A program made the position numbers and the translations under genes. Positions 59,343-64,000 of a DNA stretch of 64,000 nt are shown here, in pieces. Source of the stretch: Amyloporia xantha (Eukaryota; Basidiomycota; Agaricomycetes; Polyporales; Adustoporiaceae). The notes under the pieces are model-generated. The model searched no databases, was not told the origin of the DNA, and worked only from the letters and a program-made list of their open reading frames with translations. Every line of letters starts with the position of its first letter. Position 1 is the stretch's first letter. The DNA is taken from contig JAYKKR010000005.1 of the NCBI GenBank assembly GCA_036971615.1, positions 1,798,001 to 1,862,000 on the forward strand. The letters are read 5' to 3'.

Positions 59343-60876
59343 CTATCGTAGAGAACCGAGTGCTGCGGGTGCATGACCATTGGTCCTATTCGCCATGAGA
59401 GACGATGTTGGGGTTGTAACGGATGGTGGTGCTATTGGTCGAGCGGCGTTCAGGCGTTGGAGAGTCTTGATAGGAAATTTGGTCCTAAATAGTGGCAATT
59501 ATTAGCATCATATGGAAGATGAAACAAAGACGAGCGTTTTCTGGAATCTGACTGCTGGATAATGTGACTGTAATAATACCGAGTCCTAGACTTTATATAG
59601 GTATTTTGAAATAACAGTGGACGCAACAAGCAACGGCGTGGGGCCGGCCGTCACTTGGAAAGGAAAACTCTCTGAAAGAATGAACTGTGACTTGCCGACA
59701 TGTGGAACAAACAGGCACCGGTTGACAGAAGACTAACGATGTCGTAAGTTCCAGTCGACATACAAGATATGGGCCACCGTCGACTCACTGGATAAACATA
59801 CGGAACAGACGAAGCCGACATCGATGATTCTCTTGTGGCAGAAACACGCCGCCCTGAAATCGATCTTGTCTTGAGTGGGCACTGAGAGCAGCTGGCGTAT
59901 GCCAGGAGGTGGCAGAAAGGACATCTAAACCGAAATCACTCAGCGGGAGTGCCGAATAATGGAATAGACATCAAAATCACGATCAAGTATTGCAGTAAAG
60001 CGTCAGGCCTTTCAAGGAAAACATAAGAGCCGCCTGTGAGATGTGCCGCTTGTTGCAAGAACACGCTTTCGGATCCATAGACTTTACAGACATCTATGGT
60101 CACTTTCTGTGTCTCAAAGTCAAAAAAAGCCCATCAGCCCTAAGCGGCCGGCATACCAGTTTCTGAGCTGAGAAGATAGAATTCATAACCGGAATATACG
60201 ACGACGACTGGTCGGGAGAGACCGATAAAATCAGGATTCGGGGTTCAAGAGAGGCACTTTGCGCGTCAGGTCGTGAGGAAGGGGGCGTGGATAGCCGGTT
60301 GATATCTGTGGAACAGAAACACGGTAGGTGATAGCGCCAACTTGAAATTATGCGTCACTCACGGCACAACGACTTTGTAAGGGCACCTACTAGGTGAGTC
60401 GGAGCTGTGAAATTGAGGCGTTGAAAAGACGTCAAAAGTTCACTGAGTGTTCTTGACCTTCGATGTCTGAAGGACCGAGAGATTGTACATGGTCCAGTAC
60501 GGATTTCATGACAGATGAGTCGAGTACATTGAAGGGGCGATATGTATTCGCGTCAGCCATGTCCTCCTCTTCCTTCTTCACCTCGTTTGTTGACGAATAC
60601 AGCAGCACGCTAGAACAGAATATTACATTGGTAAACAGTCAGATCCTTCGGCAGCTAGGCGAGAGATATTACAAACCTGCGACCGGGAAAGGCAGCAAAT
60701 ACAGCAAGGCTATTCTCATCTTTGCATGCAATATGAGAATTGAGGAAGACGAGCAATTGCGAGAAGAATGATGACAGAGACAATGGCTGTAAGTCCCCTT
60801 GCACGGATTTTGAGGAGAGGTACCAGTGTGTCGGAGACAAGTCTATGATCACGCTCAGATGTGAGGCTCTGTCCAT
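59343..60876 (-). CDS. TFB4: TFIIH core subunit Tfb4 (p34 family)
   Basis: Structural subunit of TFIIH, needed for RNA polymerase II initiation and nucleotide-excision repair. Exons (minus) are 60876-60677, 60609-60458, 60404-60363, 60305-60157, 60106-59981, 59924-59789, 59732-59696 and 59484-59343 (327 aa, phases closed). The vWA-like N-terminal domain starts ASHLSVIIDLSPTHWYLSS, with SQLLVFLNSHIACKDENSLAVF. It continues SPDQSSSYIPVMNSIFSAQK, KVTIDVCKVYGSESVFLQQA and GGSYVFLERPDALLQYL. The C-terminal zinc module has DFRAACFCHKRIIDVGFVCSVCLS, then FCQPVPVCSTCRTKFPIKTL. The last intron (59695-59485, 211 nt) begins GCAAGT, a consensus GC donor, and is the longest in this gene. Confidence 0.93.
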
Positions 60877-61161
60877 CGGTTTCCTCGTATTATATAGCTA
60901 TAAAGCTGATTCAGATAGGGACGCCTTCCCGCCCAATTCTCTGTTTCGCGAGCAACAATCCGCTGAAGTGGTACGGTAGCAAGGACCGGGTACGCCGGTA
61001 GCGCGAGAGGAAGATGTAGCACGTGCACTGGGCGTCTGGTTCACAATTCTCGTCTTTTGCATGTGTTGGAAGCAATTGTATACGTTGCTGAGCGAGGAGT
61101 ACATATATATATTCTATTCTTTTAGAGTGAGCGACTTCCTTTGGCATGACCGATTCGGATG

Positions 61162-62937
61162 CTATCCGCCCCATCCATGTTCGTACTTCGGGAGCGGGAC
61201 AACCATCACATCTTCAGCACCTGGGCCGTTCGGCTCACCCATCCACCGCCAACAAGGCGCGCAGATCACAAACGGGCTCTCTCCAAGTCTGATATCGCCA
61301 AGAATAGCATGGACTGCAGGAACCTTGTTGCAAACACGACACAGATCGAGGAGTGGAGGAGTAATCTGGGTGGTTAGCGGATATTCCGAGAGAGGAGGGT
61401 CGGTGGGGTGATGGAGACTGTACACAGCATGAGAAACGACATTTGTAGTCACGCTAGCACATATTACTCACCGAATCTGGTCGATGACAACGTAATGTTC
61501 GCAGTTACCCGCATGGAGCAACCAGTAAGGCTTGTGTAACTTGATCGATAGGGAACCGAACGTCGTGTCATGCATGGATGGGCCCTTTTCAAAGTGCTGG
61601 CGTTTGCTCCCGTCCTTCGGTACGGAATTCAAGAGCTTCAGGAGCTTTCTGGAGTAAGGGCGCATTTGGCTGTCAGAGCTGGTCAACATAGGAAGGGAAG
61701 GCGGAACCAACTCGGAATAGTCATCCAAACTTTGTCCATCTCCGTAAGCAGTCCCGTCAATGCAGATGACACAACCAGAGCTCGCCTCTAGCATGCCGCC
61801 AGCCGAACTCTCATAACCAATCCTGTCACCAGTTTCGTCCACGTTCTCTTGTGGAATCTCGTTCGAACAACACGGCATTACTTCGAATAAATCGCCGAGA
61901 GTTTGCGAAGACACCAAAACATGTTGTGAAGAGCGGAAGAGCTGGCGATGGCCCCAAGATAAGTTATTATAGATCGAAACAAAAAGCAGCGCCTCGTGTG
62001 CGTTGTGTGTCTCCGAAGACGTGCCAAACTTCTTCTGCATAATTACGTGTCAATTATAGTGCGGTACTATCTTACATACTGATAGAATAACGAACGGCGT
62101 GTATCAGCGTATTGCGATCAGAATGTTTCGGAGGTCGGATAAAAGATGCGGAATACAAGGTCAGGCTGCAAACAGGGTTTTCAGTCAGTATGTTTTCAAC
62201 TATCCACAAATTGAAGAAACTCACGGCCAGCTGCTGAGCCTGATGTTATCCATTTTTAATCTTAACGCTGTAACGTCAGCGTGCTCCCCGGCAGGTTCAG
62301 GAAGAGTTGTTCTCCGTCTCTTCCTTCGACCTGAGGACTCTGCAGTATCATAAATCGAATGAACCACAGCTTGGTGTGTTTTTGTAACATGGGTCATCAG
62401 CCTAGGATCCATGACCACTTGATTAAGAGAGTCTCTGAGATCGTTTACACTGTCCTAGGTGTCGTATGTGAGTGACAGAAGACAGACTAGATTCCAGAGT
62501 TGCAAACGGAAAGTGGACCAGTACCAGATTAAAGCGTGTACGTGGCATGAAAAGCTGAGCACTCGACAATAATGGCCCTAGACATTTCACTGTAAAAGTC
62601 GATTTGGATAATTAAGATGTGCAATCCTTGTCATGTAGGATTCCAGCTGATGTATGTCCAAAAACAAATGCCTCTCTATTATAATGGTTCAAGGATGGGC
62701 ATTCTGAACGCACCTGCACTCTGCAGTTATTGCCATCTGTTCATCGGTCAATTCATGTGTCCGAGCTTCACTGTCTATAGGAGGGATAGAGTCAATTGAG
62801 CTAAGCATCTGGTCAGGATGCCTTGCCCTTGTGTCTGACAGGACCTCATGAGCAGAAGCGAGGAATGCGGAAGCATTAATGATCTCTGAGGGCGGCCCGA
62901 GATGAGATTCGTGTGCCTGTCCTTGGCCAAGATTCAT
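61162..62937 (-). CDS. SNAPC3-like protein (snRNA-activating complex subunit 3 family)
   Basis: In animals SNAPC3 is part of the complex that binds the proximal sequence element of snRNA genes. Confident exons are 61417-61162 and 62034-61472; the N-terminal exon is probably 62937 to about 62730, and one or two exons lie between about 62430 and 62050. The start MNLGQGQAHESHLGPPSE is the first ATG in frame. The conserved part reads SSQTLGDLFEVMPCCSNE, CVICIDGTAYGDG, KPYWLLHAGNCEHYVVID, LCRVCNKVPAVHAILGD and APCWRWMG, ending LPKYEHGWGG. The Cys/His arrangement (GNCEH, CRVCNK, CAPCW) matches the zinc-binding end of this family. A stretch with RRKRRRTTLPEP lies in the middle exons. The exon structure between 62730 and 62040 is uncertain. 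Confidence 0.78.
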
Positions 62938-63352
62938 GTGCGCGGTGTGTGAAGCCGTTAAGATGAAGTCTATGTGATTATACTGCAAACAGCAGAAGAG
63001 AGCGAGGCTGAACAGACAGGGTGTTTTGCGGCGGTATGCACTCGAGAGCGACTGTACAACTGCAAGATTTGTCGGACCGCCTTTACCCGCTTAGACGCCC
63101 GATGGTCGCTAACCCCGCATCACGTGCTCCCGGGGCCCCATACAAACTGGGGACGTCCGACTTGCACTTCTTGCTGGTGGTCCAATCAGGCGGGAAGCCT
63201 CCCACTCCGAGACGCCTCTCTTGCAATTGACTGGTCCGGCAGAGCTTGATACCGATACCGAATTTCTCAAGCTTATAATCAGGAAATTCAGAACGTGCAC
63301 GGCTGTTCAGCTCTCTGGCCTCCTGCCGAGCGAACTTGCAAGTACTAGACAA
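62938..63352. other. Divergent promoter region (SNAPC3-like / PrpD)
   Basis: 415 bp between two divergent genes. It includes an in-frame but ATG-less extension upstream of the PrpD start. No independent feature is recognised. Confidence 0.4.
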
Positions 63353-64000
63353 ATGTTGTCCACTCGGACTCGCGTCTCATTGCCCTCTATTCTCCGTAAT
63401 AGAACAGCTGCTCGTGCTGCACGCGCTCTATCGCTCTCTTCTCTGCGTTCCCCGCTATTGGCCGACCATCATTTGCTTCCTACAGCTGTGGGTTCGAGGA
63501 TTGATTCGTTCATATCTCGCAGCATGTCTAGCCACGCAGAGTCCGCCGTGCGTCCGGAACCTGATCATGTCTTGCAAGATATCGCAGATTACGTGCACAA
63601 TTACCAAATAGATTCGGAATTGGCCTGGGAGACGGCCAGACTCTGCTTGATTGATACGATTGGATGTGGACTGGAAGGTCTGAGGTTCGATGCATGCGCG
63701 CGATTGCTCGGACCTGTCGTGGAAGGTACGATTGTCCCAAACGGTACGTGAGAGTTATATGTTTCGATTCCATATCTTATTCCTGAATCCACCCGTCAAA
63801 AATATCAGGTACAAAGGTACCTGGGACAAACTATCAGCTCGATCCTATTCGTGGTGCCTTCAACATTGGCACCCAGATCCGTTGGCTTGACTTCAATGAT
63901 TGCTTCCTCGCTGCCGAATGGGGGCATCCTTCGGATAACCTGGGAGCAATCCTGGCTGTAGCCGATCACCTTTCGCGAAAAGGCGAGCCGCTCAATGTGC
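63353..64000 (+). CDS. MmgE/PrpD-family 2-methylcitrate dehydratase, 5' part (runs off window)
   Basis: Predicted mitochondrial 2-methylcitrate dehydratase of the methylcitrate cycle (propionyl-CoA breakdown). Exons 63353-63743 and 63809 to beyond 64000. The N-terminus [20 protein letters not shown] is Arg/Ser-rich without acidic residues, as in a mitochondrial presequence. PrpD signatures follow: [76 protein letters not shown] and [18 protein letters not shown]. The intron 63744-63808 closes in phase. The open frame extends upstream without an ATG, so the start at 63353 is the first available. The rest of the protein lies outside. Confidence 0.9.

Overview
This 64 kb window comes from the nuclear genome of a filamentous basidiomycete, most likely an Agaricomycete. 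The evidence is gene-dense DNA on both strands, genes broken by many 47-65 bp GT-AG introns, and fungal-type proteins: the fused APS-kinase-like domain of ATP sulfurylase, a cell-wall-integrity-type MAPKK, an Scp160-like KH protein, and long tail-anchored or disordered proteins of unknown function. Exon models were built by hand by joining frames at splice sites. For most genes every exon phase closes exactly, so those coordinates should be right to the base; weaker ends are flagged. No species can be named from sequence alone.

Layout. 1-573: 3' end of the peroxisomal import receptor PEX5. 574-6356: gene-poor stretch holding one C2H2 zinc-finger regulator (minus) and a hAT-like miniature element. 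6357-9385: hormone-sensitive-lipase-family hydrolase (minus) with an apparent 1-nt frameshift. 10034-12302: allantoicase fused to ureidoglycolate lyase. 12564-14097: MRI1. 14621-17169: PPT1/PP5 phosphatase. 17548-20415: U2 snRNP-associated SR140. 20633-24948: vigilin/Scp160 (minus). 26025-27928: TAP-like peptidase. 28432-30637: ERO1. 31060-32880: membrane protein of unknown function. 33623-35788: ATP sulfurylase. 36225-38055: membrane-anchored aspartic protease. 39183-44484: CHD1 remodeler. 45308-46531: membrane protein with an Arg/Glu tract (minus). 46804-48764: SLU7 (minus). 48877-49609: a 733-bp foldback element with 320-nt arms. 49746-49842: intron-containing tRNA-Leu(UAG) (minus). 50140-51829: MAPKK. 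52577-55347: disordered protein (minus). 55613-57017: RNase H2 subunit B (minus). 57265-59026: asparaginase/taspase-family Ntn hydrolase. 59343-60876: TFIIH subunit Tfb4 (minus). 61162-62937: SNAPC3-like protein (minus). 63353 to the end: PrpD-family 2-methylcitrate dehydratase, running off the window.

The genes do not form a single pathway or cluster. Recurring themes are RNA processing and transcription (SR140, SLU7, CHD1, Tfb4, SNAPC3-like), nitrogen and sulfur metabolism (allantoicase-ureidoglycolate lyase, MRI1, ATP sulfurylase) and the secretory pathway (ERO1, proteases). I found no secondary-metabolite, defence or conflict system. The most notable observations are the large foldback element in the SLU7 promoter beside a tRNA gene, the allantoin-degradation fusion enzyme, 5-nt and 7-nt micro-exons, four GC-AG introns, and the frameshifted lipase.
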